55,135 nt of DNA from Treponema sp. (GTDB lineage Bacteria > Spirochaetota > Spirochaetia > Treponematales > Treponemataceae): the NCBI GenBank assembly GCA_017549025.1, contig JAFYWB010000021.1, positions 1-55,135 on the forward strand. The letters run 5' to 3'. Numbering within the stretch: position 1 is the first letter of the stretch; every line of letters starts with the position of its first letter. The notes under the pieces were generated by a model, which saw nothing but the letters and a program-made list of their open reading frames with translations, did no database searches and was not told the DNA's origin. The translations under genes were made by a program, and so were the position numbers. Positions 8,460 through 16,089 of the stretch are shown one piece after another.

Positions 8460-9461
8460 CTAGCCTCCTATTTGTCGCACCTGTTCTGCTGGAGCTGCGG
8501 TAAAATATTCTTCCAGCTGCTGAATACAGCCTTCTGGAGTGGGATGGTTCAAAAGACGTGTCCGAAGGTGATGGGCAAATTGCACGTTGTCGCTGTAAAA
8601 AGCAAAGAACCGCTGAAGCCGTGTTTTGTAAAACTCCGGTGGCTGGAATTCTTGCAATCGATGGACAAAGTTGCAGCCTGTTTTTAGCAAATCCACCTGA
8701 AAGGCTTCTTGTTTTTCTTCAAGTTTTGCTTGGTAACTGGCAATTTCCTTAAAAACCCAGGGCTTTTGAACAGCGGCTCGACCTATCATTATGCCTGAAA
8801 TTCCAGGGGCTAGGTGTGCAGCCTTTTGAGCACTTGCTCCATCTGACACCGCACCGTTCAGCACCACCTGAATGTCATAGCCCTTTTCTTCAATATATTC
8901 TACAAGCTGCTGTACGTATGCCAGCTTTGGAGGATTACGATATTTTTCTTTTTTTGTACGAGGATGCAGGGTGATTTGCTGGACTCCCCGCTGGGCAAGC
9001 ATGTCCACAAAGGCAAAAAAGCCTTCTGTGGTAAAATCCTCGTCTCCCAGTCGAAGCTTTACACTGAACCGCTTGTTGGCTTGACGCACCACTTCTCCCA
9101 CCTGTTCTACCAGCTGTTGGGTTTCCTGCTGGTCTTTTAGCATCCAGGCGATTCCCGCTCCAGCTCGCACAATATCTGGAGCACAGCATCCCATGTTAAT
9201 GTCCACTCCAATGCCCTCCAGCTGTGACAGCATCTTTGCAGCCTCCACCATGGCAGGAATTTTCCCTCCAGTAATTTGCCACACGATTTTTTCTGGCTCA
9301 GGATTAGTAAAAAGGTAGTATTTTTCAAAGGGGCCATTAGTCAAAAGGGTCCCTGCTTGAATCATTTCTGTGTAGTATTCATCACAACCACCAAAATCTG
9401 CAATGGTGGAACGGAGGGCCGCATGGGTTAAAGTGGCCATGGGAGCAAGAATAAGCCTCAT
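8460..9461 (-). CDS. dus: tRNA-dihydrouridine synthase family protein
   Basis: 333 residues from the ATG at 9461 (or 335 from 9467). FMN-dependent reduction of uridine in tRNA. Visible: MRLILAPMATLTH at the FMN-binding start, DINMGCCAPDIVRAGAG (the NxGC active-site region with an extra cysteine where proline is usual), KLRLG, and the phosphate loop NGAVSDG...ISGIMIGRAA. There is no ribosome site; a promoter whose -10 box abuts the first ATG suggests a leaderless message beginning at or near the second ATG. It is translated just ahead of the cyclase gene. Confidence 0.85.
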   Translation of the reverse strand: MRLILAPMATLTHAALRSTIADFGGCDEYYTEMIQAGTLLTNGPFEKYYLFTNPEPEKIVWQITGGKIPAMVEAAKMLSQLEGIGVDINMGCCAPDIVRAGAGIAWMLKDQQETQQLVEQVGEVVRQANKRFSVKLRLGDEDFTTEGFFAFVDMLAQRGVQQITLHPRTKKEKYRNPPKLAYVQQLVEYIEEKGYDIQVVLNGAVSDGASAQKAAHLAPGISGIMIGRAAVQKPWVFKEIASYQAKLEEKQEAFQVDLLKTGCNFVHRLQEFQPPEFYKTRLQRFFAFYSDNVQFAHHLRTRLLNHPTPEGCIQQLEEYFTAAPAEQVRQIGG

Positions 9462-9467
9462 GTTCAT

Positions 9468-9496
9468 AGTATAGCGATAGTTTCCCTTGCTTTCAA
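9468..9496 (-). promoter_or_regulatory. dus promoter, probably leaderless
   Basis: On the minus strand TTGAAA (9496-9491), 17-bp spacer, TATACT (9473-9468). The -10 box ends one base before the ATG at 9467, and the expected start of transcription falls on the ATG at 9461. Confidence 0.7.
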
Positions 9497-9537
9497 TATT
9501 ACTTTTGTCTTATAATTTATGAGCGATTTTTTTAAAA

Positions 9538-9567
9538 TTGACAGATTTTAAGTTTATCAAGTACTAT
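9538..9567 (+). promoter_or_regulatory. Promoter of the E2-like gene, probably leaderless
   Basis: TTGACA (9538-9543), 18-bp spacer, TACTAT (9562-9567), then six bases to the ATG at 9574. The TTG that could extend the reading frame is the -35 box itself. No ribosome site is present. It is divergent from the dus promoter 41 bp away. Confidence 0.65.
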
Positions 9568-9573
9568 AAAAAT

Positions 9574-10467
9574 ATGAGTAAAATGCAAGAAAAACAAAGA
9601 CGACGTTGGGGAGACCGAAAAGACGGCCGTTTAATTCGTACAGTGGATCCCATGATGCGAGTTGCCGCCTTCATTATGCCTTCCCGCACTGGTGCACAGA
9701 ATTTTTTTCAAGATGGTTTTTCCACCGAAGAAATTGACGCTTACATCCACAAAAAAAGACAGGAAGGTTACCCTGAGTTGGGAATCCTTCACATTATCAT
9801 TGCAGCCTACGTTCGCTCTGTTTCACAACATCCTGGTATCAATCGCTTTATCGGCGGCTTGAATCTTTATGCACGAAACGACATTCAAGTGATTATGGCG
9901 GTAAAAAAGGAGATGTCTGTGAATGCTCCTGAAACCATGATTAAATTCCACTTCAAGCCGGATGCTACCTTGGAGGATGTGTACCGTCAGTGTACGGAAA
10001 AAATCCAAGAATACAAGAATGCTTCTGATGAAAAAAATGGCTTTGACAAGCTGGTGAGACGTTTAGCCAATATGCCACGTTTCCTCCTGCGGGGTGCAGT
10101 GCGTTTTTTAACCTGGCTTGATTACTATGGTTGGCTTCCAAAATTTCTAACGGATTTAAGCCCCTTCCATGGTTCTTTGGTTATTTCCTCCATTGCTTCC
10201 TTGGGAATTCCCACTATCTATCATCACTTGTATGACTTTGGAACCGTACCCCTATTCATCTCCTTTAGCACCTCTCGTCACCAAAATGAAGTGAAGAAGG
10301 ATGGTTCCATTAAAAGAACTCGCTACTTAGACTGTACTGCCACCACCGACGAGCGTATTTGCGATGGCCATTACTATTCCGTTGCATGGCGTGCGATACG
10401 TCTCCATATCAAAAATCCCCACCTGCTAGAAGTACCTCCAAAAGAAGTAGTTGAGGACATAAAGTAG
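9574..10467 (+). CDS. 2-oxo acid dehydrogenase E2-like acyltransferase-fold protein
   Basis: 297 residues. The fold resembles the catalytic domain of dihydrolipoamide acyltransferases and chloramphenicol acetyltransferase: LHIIIAAYVRSVSQHPGINR, NDIQVIMAVKKE, SLGIPTIYHHLYDFG and TTDERICDGHYYS near residues 260-275. There is no lipoyl domain and no E1 or E3 gene nearby. The active-site motif DHRxxDG of true E2 enzymes reads DERICDG, so the catalytic His is Glu, with a His after the Gly. I believe related clostridial proteins share this, so it looks like a family trait. Function unknown. Confidence 0.7.
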   Translation: MSKMQEKQRRRWGDRKDGRLIRTVDPMMRVAAFIMPSRTGAQNFFQDGFSTEEIDAYIHKKRQEGYPELGILHIIIAAYVRSVSQHPGINRFIGGLNLYARNDIQVIMAVKKEMSVNAPETMIKFHFKPDATLEDVYRQCTEKIQEYKNASDEKNGFDKLVRRLANMPRFLLRGAVRFLTWLDYYGWLPKFLTDLSPFHGSLVISSIASLGIPTIYHHLYDFGTVPLFISFSTSRHQNEVKKDGSIKRTRYLDCTATTDERICDGHYYSVAWRAIRLHIKNPHLLEVPPKEVVEDIK

Positions 10468-10537
10468 GTAAGGGACACCCCCTCTACTCAGAAGCGGATG
10501 ATTGGGGCTACGATGTCTTGCCCCTTGTCCCCTAAAC

Positions 10538-10576
10538 CCCTGTCTTTTCCCAAAAGGTGAGGAGACAGGGCTTTTT
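10538..10576 (+). terminator. Intrinsic terminator, copy 1 of a repeated terminator
   Basis: CCCTGTCT...AGACAGGG with an extended G-T stem and an AAAA loop, followed by CTTTTT. The same 44-bp block recurs at 11627-11670 (39 of 44 identical). Confidence 0.85.
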
Positions 10577-10584
10577 CGTTGGGG
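10541..10584. repeat. 44-bp direct repeat, left copy
   Basis: Contains the terminator hairpin plus TTTTTCGT. With the right copy at 11627-11670 it brackets the A/T-rich ankyrin lipoprotein region. The stretch 10585-10841 otherwise holds only the minus-strand terminator at 10709-10753. Confidence 0.8.
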
Positions 10585-10708
10585 ATATTTTTCAATTTTA
10601 CAATAAAATAATGGAAATTAATTCGTTTTGTATGTTGAATTTAACATTTGTAGCAGATACCAGTGAATGGTCAGATTTGATTTGACCCAAACTTCTTCCT
10701 TGGAGCAT

Positions 10709-10753
10709 AAAAAAAAGATATACAATCTCCTCAAAGAGAAGGAGATTGTATAT
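10709..10753 (-). terminator. Intrinsic terminator of the ankyrin lipoprotein gene
   Basis: Perfect 13-bp stem ATATACAATCTCC / GGAGATTGTATAT (10718-10730 and 10741-10753); read on the minus strand it is followed by a run of eight T after one C. Confidence 0.85.
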
Positions 10754-10841
10754 GATATTACCAGTAAGACGGAATGGATGTTATTGTATAAACATCAATT
10801 TCACAGTTAAATAATTTTAAACTTATTATTATACGTTTTAA

Positions 10842-11396
10842 TTATTGAATAATTCCATTTTTGCAATTTGCTATATAATATTCCAGATTATTTCCTTCAT
10901 TATCGTTACTATTTGGATTTGCACCTTTTTCTATTAAATGTTGTAATAATTCTTGATTCGAATTCATTTCTGCTGCATATAATAATACTGTTTGTCCTTT
11001 ATAATTCCTATGTTCAATATTTGCTCCTGCATCTAATAATAAATCTACAATAGGAATGGTTTCGTCACTATTTATTTCTACAGCATAAAACAATGGAGTA
11101 TATGAACCTTCAGCTTCTGCTGAAACGTCAGCACCATGCTCAATTAATAATTCTACAATTTCAACATTACTCTTACTTACAGCAAACATTAATGGAGTTA
11201 CTCCAAACATGTTAATTTCATTTACATTTGCACCATTATTTATCGCATTTATAATTTCATCGATTGATTTATCATACATAATCAGATTGTTTAGTGATTG
11301 ATTCTTTGTATTGGTACCTGTGTTTTGTAGTGTTAAACAACTAGATAATGATACCAATAAAACAAATGTCAAAAAAATTCTAATATTTCTTTTCAT
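10842..11396 (-). CDS. Ankyrin-repeat lipoprotein
   Basis: 184 residues from the ATG at 11396, preceded by AGAAGGGG; an upstream frame extension is rejected. The N-terminus MKRNIRIFLTFVLLVSLSSC is a lipoprotein signal with lipobox LSSC, so the mature protein is membrane-anchored. From about residue 45 there are four ankyrin repeats, with phrases GVTPLMFAVSKSN, SYTPLFYAVEIN and GQTVLLYAAEMN, each followed by a second helix ending in xGAN/xGAD. The role is presumably protein binding in the cell envelope. Codon use and intergenic bases are far richer in A/T than neighbours, and the gene is bracketed by repeated terminators, both hints of recent acquisition. Confidence 0.85.
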   Translation of the reverse strand: MKRNIRIFLTFVLLVSLSSCLTLQNTGTNTKNQSLNNLIMYDKSIDEIINAINNGANVNEINMFGVTPLMFAVSKSNVEIVELLIEHGADVSAEAEGSYTPLFYAVEINSDETIPIVDLLLDAGANIEHRNYKGQTVLLYAAEMNSNQELLQHLIEKGANPNSNDNEGNNLEYYIANCKNGIIQ

Positions 11397-11626
11397 TGTA
11401 AACCCCTTCTGTCCCCCAGTACGAGTATCCATAAAGATTTATTTGGATTATATTAACAATTTAGATTTATGTAAAGATAAGAGTCTAATTAACACCCCCT
11501 AGGAAAGTATTGAAGGAAAAGTCAGACCCAGACCATAAAGATTCTGTGATTTTTAACATGGAGAACTTGCGTTACTTTGACTAGCCTGCCTGATAAAAAA
11601 AAGGTGACTTAATAAAGGCAAGGTCG

Positions 11627-11670
11627 TGTCTTTTCTCAGAAGGTGAGGAGACAGGACTTTTTCGTGGAGG
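11627..11670. repeat. 44-bp direct repeat, right copy (terminator-like)
   Basis: 39 of 44 bases match 10541-10584. The hairpin is kept (TGTCT/AGACA with a different outer pair set, GTC/GAC) and runs into TTTTT, but no plus-strand gene ends here, so it is a terminator without a gene. In 11397-11626 I see nothing else except a nine-codon frame at about 11559. Confidence 0.75.
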
Positions 11671-11718
11671 GTAGAAGGGGCTTTTACACCACCCCCTAGA
11701 ACTAGCCCTATCTATTCA

Positions 11719-11858
11719 CAGTATAGCCCGATGAACGAAAGAATGAAGGGTGGCTGGGAGGTTCCCTGCACAGCCGAACTGTGAGCGTGAGCGAAGTGCG
11801 AGGCTGGGTAGGGTTTCCCAGCCACCACTTTAATATTTCATTCCCCTATGCTATACTG
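11719..11858. repeat. Nested palindromic element, MITE-like (140 bp)
   Basis: Three nested inverted pairs: CAGTATAGC (11719-11727) with GCTATACTG (11850-11858); GAATGAA (11741-11747) with TTCATTC (11837-11843); GGTGGCTGGGA (11749-11759) with TCCCAGCCACC (11816-11826). The centre has another pair CAGCC/GGCTG and the phrase GAGCGTGAGCGAAGTGCGAGG. No coding potential. The architecture resembles a miniature inverted-repeat element or a large RNA hairpin. Confidence 0.7.
11829..11857 (+). promoter_or_regulatory. Promoter of the DUF1295 gene, inside the palindromic element
   Basis: TATACT (11852-11857) lies in the right terminal repeat of the element, six bases before the ATG at 11864. The -35 box is weak (TTTAAT, 17-bp spacer). 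No ribosome site follows, so the message is probably leaderless. Confidence 0.5.
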
Positions 11859-11863
11859 CCCCC

Positions 11864-12679
11864 ATGATATTTTCTAGCAGTTTTCTTGCCCTGTTTTGTG
11901 TGGCATTGGTTATCAGTGGGTTAGGTTGGTATCGTTTCCTCTATTTTATATCTGTTGGATACGGTTTATCTATTGTTGGCTGTTCGGTGGCCATGATTAT
12001 CATGTACAGTGATTGCTTGCAGCCTTCAACCTTCACCTTGTGTTTTTTGCTGATTCTGTATGGCTTGCGACTTACTGGCTTCCTGTTGATGCGAGAAATC
12101 AAAAGTACGTCCTATAAAAAAGCACTTCCAGAATTGACACAAACCAGTAAGCCCGTCACCTTTCCCTTTAAGTTGATAGTTTGGCTTTCTGCAGCAATAC
12201 TTTATACTATGCAGGTGTCTCCTGTTTTTTTCCGTCTAGACAACGTTGCTCGAATCCTTCCCACCAACTGGGTGTGGGCTAGTGTAGGCGGTGTGGTAAT
12301 GGCTTTGGGTATTGGCTTGGAATCTTGGGCTGACCTACAAAAATATCAGTCAAAGCGAAAAAATCCCCAACGGTTCTGTGACACTGGCTTGTACCGAATT
12401 GTGCGCTGTCCCAATTACTTGGGAGAGATTATCTTTTGGACAGGCTGTTTTATCTCAGGCATTGGTTCTAACCATACAGTGGGGCAGTGGGTTGTTTCTG
12501 CTTTGGGCTATCTATCCATTGTGTACATCATGTTCGGTGGGGCTCGCCGTCTAGAAATTCGCCAGAACAAGAACTATGGCGATGATCCTGAATATCAGTG
12601 TTACGTCAAGAACACGCCCATTCTCCTTCCCTTTGTTCCCCTGTACCATCTGGAGCAATGTAGCTTTTTAAAAGGTTAA
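11864..12679 (+). CDS. DUF1295 (steroid 5-alpha-reductase fold) membrane protein
   Basis: 271 residues with six or seven membrane helices (for example FLALFCVALVISGLGW at the start). The C-terminal half has the family signature: YQSKRKNPQRFCDTGLYRIV, RCPNYLGEIIFW and RLEIRQNKNYGDDPEYQCY, which bind NADPH and substrate in steroid-5-alpha-reductase-like and isoprenylcysteine methyltransferase-like enzymes. Substrate is unknown; bacterial members are often near lipid genes. The start codon is assigned by the -10 box six bases upstream. The hydroxyacid dehydrogenase follows after 21 bases with its own ribosome site. Confidence 0.85.
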   Translation: MIFSSSFLALFCVALVISGLGWYRFLYFISVGYGLSIVGCSVAMIIMYSDCLQPSTFTLCFLLILYGLRLTGFLLMREIKSTSYKKALPELTQTSKPVTFPFKLIVWLSAAILYTMQVSPVFFRLDNVARILPTNWVWASVGGVVMALGIGLESWADLQKYQSKRKNPQRFCDTGLYRIVRCPNYLGEIIFWTGCFISGIGSNHTVGQWVVSALGYLSIVYIMFGGARRLEIRQNKNYGDDPEYQCYVKNTPILLPFVPLYHLEQCSFLKG

Positions 12680-12700
12680 AATATATTCAAGGAGTAAAAT

Positions 12701-13663
12701 ATGAAGATTGTAGTATTGGACGGTTATGCTCTGAATCCCGGTGACATTAGCTGGAGTCCTGTAGAAGCTCTGGGGGAACTCACCATTTATGAGCGAACTG
12801 CCCCAGAGCAGGTGGTGGAGCGGATTGGAGATGCACCTATCATCCTCACCAACAAGACCATCATTTCCAAGGAGGTGATGGATGCCTGTCCTAACCTAAA
12901 ATATGTCGGTGTGCTGGCCACTGGCTACAACGTGGTGGATTTGGAAGCAGCCCGACAAAAAAATATTATCGTTACTAATGTTCCCGGCTACAGTAGCCAG
13001 GCGGTGGCCCAGTTTGTTTTTGCCCTTCTGTTGGAAGCCTGTTGCCATGTACAGCAGCACAGTGATTCTGTTCACGCAGGGGACTGGGTTACATCAAAGG
13101 ATTTTTGCTACTGGAAAAGTCCCCAGATTGAGCTGTGGGGCAAGACCTTTGGTCTTTTTGGCTACGGAAGTATTGGAAAATCTGTGGCAGCCATTGCCCA
13201 GGCTCTAGGAATGAAGGTTGTGTGCTGTACTCGCACTCCTTCAAAAATCCCCCAGGACAGTGGCATCATCCCCTTGGAATTTGATGAATTCCTTGCCACC
13301 GCCGATGTAATTTCCTTGCATTCTCCCCTGACTCCTCAGACAGAAAACCTCATCTGTGCTGATTCCATGGCCAAGATGAAGCAGGGCGTCATCATTATCA
13401 ACACTGCCCGTGGTCCCTTGGTGCAGGAGCAGGACATGGCCGCTGCCCTGAAATCTGGTCAGGTGGGTTGGTATGCTGCCGACGTGGTGTGTAAGGAGCC
13501 CATGGCACAGGATAATCCCTTGTTGGGCATTCCCAACTGCATCATCACTCCCCACATTGCCTGGGCCACTCAGGAAGCCCGCAGTCGCCTTATGGCCATT
13601 GCAGCAGACAACATTAAGGGCTTCCAGCAGGGAAATCCTGTAAACGTGGTTAGCAAAAACTAA
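12701..13663 (+). CDS. D-2-hydroxyacid dehydrogenase
   Basis: 320 residues, ATG after AAGGAG. NAD(P)-dependent reduction of a 2-oxoacid, or glycerate/hydroxypyruvate interconversion. The Rossmann motif is GLFGYGSIGKSVA (about 148-160); the catalytic Arg is in NTARGPLVQ, Glu in CKEPM and His in ITPHIAWAT. It looks closest to the glycerate dehydrogenase-like subgroup. The stop codon overlaps the start of the ABC permease (TAATG), so it heads the betaine/choline-type transporter operon, an unusual pairing that could mean processing of an imported hydroxyacid. Confidence 0.85.
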   Translation: MKIVVLDGYALNPGDISWSPVEALGELTIYERTAPEQVVERIGDAPIILTNKTIISKEVMDACPNLKYVGVLATGYNVVDLEAARQKNIIVTNVPGYSSQAVAQFVFALLLEACCHVQQHSDSVHAGDWVTSKDFCYWKSPQIELWGKTFGLFGYGSIGKSVAAIAQALGMKVVCCTRTPSKIPQDSGIIPLEFDEFLATADVISLHSPLTPQTENLICADSMAKMKQGVIIINTARGPLVQEQDMAAALKSGQVGWYAADVVCKEPMAQDNPLLGIPNCIITPHIAWATQEARSRLMAIAADNIKGFQQGNPVNVVSKN

Positions 13664-14304
13664 TGGGTGTGGTAGCTGCCGCTCTGCAGCTTTTGAGGAC
13701 ACGTGAAGATTTTTTTCTCAAGCTTTTAGGAGAGCATTTGTGGATTTCCTTTACCGCCATTTCCATTGCCATGGTGCTGGGGCTAGTAATCGGAATCCTC
13801 GTCAGTGAATTCCGCCTGATTGCCAAGCCCTCCATTGGCTTGATAAATCTCTTGTACACCATTCCCTCAATTTCCCTGCTGGGCTTTCTCATTCCCTTTT
13901 CTGGAATCGGCAATACCACCGCCATCATTGCCCTTACCATTTATGCCCTGCTTCCCATGGTTCGCAACACCTACACTGGCATTACCACCGTAAATCCCAT
14001 CATGGTGCAGGCCGCTACCGCCATGGGTAGTACCCGCTGGCAGGTTTTGGTGCGGATTCGCCTTCCCCTTGCACTGCCAGTTATTGTGGCAGGTATCAGG
14101 AATATGACTGTCATGACCCTAGCACTTTCGGGAGTTGCTTCCTTTATCGGGGCTGGTGGCTTGGGAGTGGCGGTGTACCGAGGAATTACCACCAATAACA
14201 AGGCCATGACCTTAGCGGGCAGTATGCTCATTGCTTTGTTGGCAGTAACTGCTGACTTTTTGATTGGTATTGTGGAGAAATCCGTGCAAAAGCACAGAAA
14301 CTAA
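13663..14304 (+). CDS. Glycine betaine/choline-type ABC permease (OpuCB/OpuCD-like)
   Basis: 213 residues, ATG overlapping the previous stop. Six membrane helices and the BPD_transp_1 loop MVQAATAMGSTRWQVLVRIRLPLALP, which contacts the ATPase; the motif LYTIPSISLLGFLIPF is typical of OpuC/YehW permeases. As in other OpuC systems it would form a homodimer or pair with a second permease; only one permease gene is present. Confidence 0.88.
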   Translation: MGVVAAALQLLRTREDFFLKLLGEHLWISFTAISIAMVLGLVIGILVSEFRLIAKPSIGLINLLYTIPSISLLGFLIPFSGIGNTTAIIALTIYALLPMVRNTYTGITTVNPIMVQAATAMGSTRWQVLVRIRLPLALPVIVAGIRNMTVMTLALSGVASFIGAGGLGVAVYRGITTNNKAMTLAGSMLIALLAVTADFLIGIVEKSVQKHRN

Positions 14305-14379
14305 GCTACTCGTGTTGATTTTTACAATTTCATTTAATTATATTTTCTATTGTAGTTTTTAATTTTTTCGGAGGACAAA

Positions 14380-15285
14380 ATGAAGATTAAGTTTATGTTG
14401 CCAGCCCTTGTGGTGGCATGTATGTTGGTTACTGGTACCGCCTTTGCAGGTGGAAAGAAGGAAGCCCCCCAGGGTGGAACCGTTCACATGGCAACAAAGT
14501 CCATGACAGAGCAGTTTATTCTTGCCAGCATGATGAAAACCCTCATTGAGCAGGATACTGATTTGACCGTAAAGCTTACCGAAGGTGTTGGTGGTGGAAC
14601 CATGAACATTCAGCCTGCCATGGTAAAAGGTGAGTTTGACTTCTACCCAGAATACACAGGTACTGGCTGGAACAACGTGCTGAAAATGCAGGGCTTGTAC
14701 AGTGAGGCGCTCTTTGACCAGCTGGTTGCTGGCTACAAGGAGCTTGGTATGAGCTGGGTTGGAATGTTGGGCTTTAACAACACCTATGGAATCGCCGTTC
14801 GCACAGAAATTGCAGATCAGTACAATCTGAAAACTCTTTCTGACTTGGCAGCAGTTGCTCCTCAGCTGGTGTTCGGTGCCAACTACGACTTCTTTGAGCG
14901 ACTGGACGGCTTTGATGCCCTGTGCCAGGCTTATGGCCTAAAGTTCAAGGATACTGTAGATATGGAAATGGGATTGAAGTATGATGCCATCCGCCAGAAG
15001 GAAATCGATGTGGTAAATGCCTTTACCACCGACGGACAGCTTTCTTCTTCCAACGTAACCGTATTGGCAGACGACAAGGGCTTTTATCCTTCCTATATGT
15101 GTGGCTTTGTTGTTCGTGATGAAGTTTTGGCCGCTCACCCTGAGCTGCTGGATGTATTCAAAAAGGTAGAGAACATCCTTACCGACGAAAAAATGGCTGC
15201 CATGAACTATCAGGTAGAGGTTGAAGGACAGGATCCTGAAGCTGTTGCTACAAACTTCTTGAAGGAAGCTGGATTAGTAAAATGA
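14380..15285 (+). CDS. Glycine betaine/choline-type substrate-binding protein (OpuCC/ProX-like)
   Basis: 301 residues, strong CGGAGGA ribosome site. Signal peptide MKIKFMLPALVVACMLVTGTAFA, with no clear lipobox, so it is probably periplasmic and soluble. The OpuAC-type fold is seen in VHMATKSMTEQFILASMM, LTEGVGGGTMNIQPAMVKGE and DFYPEYTGTGWNNVL. The quaternary-amine aromatic box cannot be assigned by eye, so betaine, carnitine or choline are all possible. Confidence 0.85.
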   Translation: MKIKFMLPALVVACMLVTGTAFAGGKKEAPQGGTVHMATKSMTEQFILASMMKTLIEQDTDLTVKLTEGVGGGTMNIQPAMVKGEFDFYPEYTGTGWNNVLKMQGLYSEALFDQLVAGYKELGMSWVGMLGFNNTYGIAVRTEIADQYNLKTLSDLAAVAPQLVFGANYDFFERLDGFDALCQAYGLKFKDTVDMEMGLKYDAIRQKEIDVVNAFTTDGQLSSSNVTVLADDKGFYPSYMCGFVVRDEVLAAHPELLDVFKKVENILTDEKMAAMNYQVEVEGQDPEAVATNFLKEAGLVK

Positions 15286-16001
15286 GTCTCATTGAATTCC
15301 AGCACGTAGATTTTGCCTATGGAGATACCATCGTTATTCAAGATTTTTCCCTTTCCGTGGAGCAAGGTGAATGTCTTGCCATTATCGGTTCTTCTGGTTG
15401 TGGAAAAACAACAATTCTCCGCATGGTAAACGGTCTTTTGCTTCCCACTGGGGGAGCGGTGCTGGTTCAAGGACAAAACACCAAGGAATCCAATCTTACC
15501 CTGTTACGGCGTAAGATTGGATACTCCATTCAAGGCAGTGTGCTTTTTCCCCACATGACGGTGGAAAAGAACATTGCCTACGTTCCCTCCCTTTCTTCAA
15601 GGCCACAAAAAAAGCTCATTCATCAAAATGTGTCAAAATTACTGGATATTGTGGGCTTGGACGAAAGCTTTCGCCGCCGGTATCCTTCAGAATTGTCTGG
15701 TGGCCAGCAGCAGCGGGTGGGCTTGGCTCGTGCCTTGGCTGCAAACCCAGAAATCCTCTTGATGGACGAATCCTTTAGCGCCGTAGACGAAATTACCCGC
15801 CGTCAGCTTCAGCAGGAATTTATCCGTATCCGCCAACAAACAGGCATCACCGTTATGCTTGTTACCCACGACATCAACGAGGCCCTCTTGCTAGGAACCC
15901 GCGTTCTCGTTATGGACAGAGGCAAAATCCATCAGAACGCTACCCCAGAAGAGATAAAAAAACATCCCGCCACAGAATTTGTGCGCAGATTGGTAGAGTA
16001 A
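15282..16001 (+). CDS. Glycine betaine/choline-type ABC ATPase (OpuCA-like)
   Basis: 239 residues, ATG overlapping the stop of the binding protein (ATGA). Walker A GSSGCGKTT, signature LSGGQQQRVGLARAL, Walker B EILLMDES and the switch His in VTHDINEAL are all intact. The protein stops soon after the ATPase core, so it lacks the C-terminal CBS domains through which OpuA/OpuC ATPases sense ionic strength; uptake is thus unlikely to be osmotically gated in that way. Last gene of the four-gene operon. Confidence 0.9.
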   Translation: MSLIEFQHVDFAYGDTIVIQDFSLSVEQGECLAIIGSSGCGKTTILRMVNGLLLPTGGAVLVQGQNTKESNLTLLRRKIGYSIQGSVLFPHMTVEKNIAYVPSLSSRPQKKLIHQNVSKLLDIVGLDESFRRRYPSELSGGQQQRVGLARALAANPEILLMDESFSAVDEITRRQLQQEFIRIRQQTGITVMLVTHDINEALLLGTRVLVMDRGKIHQNATPEEIKKHPATEFVRRLVE

Positions 16002-16052
16002 CCCCATACTTTTCTGAAGGTTCTCATTTACAAGCTCCTTTTATTCCCGCCC

Positions 16053-16081
16053 TTGAGAAAAACCTATCTTTTCATTATTAT
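16053..16081 (+). promoter_or_regulatory. Promoter of the EF-G gene, probably leaderless
   Basis: TTGAGA (16053-16058), 17-bp spacer, TATTAT (16076-16081), then eight bases to the ATG at 16090. No ribosome site is present. Confidence 0.6.
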
Positions 16082-16089
16082 ATACTATT

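Noticed and set aside
11559-11585. Short frame MENLRYFD as a gene remnant
   Set aside because: Nine codons, no ribosome site, and no related sequence nearby.
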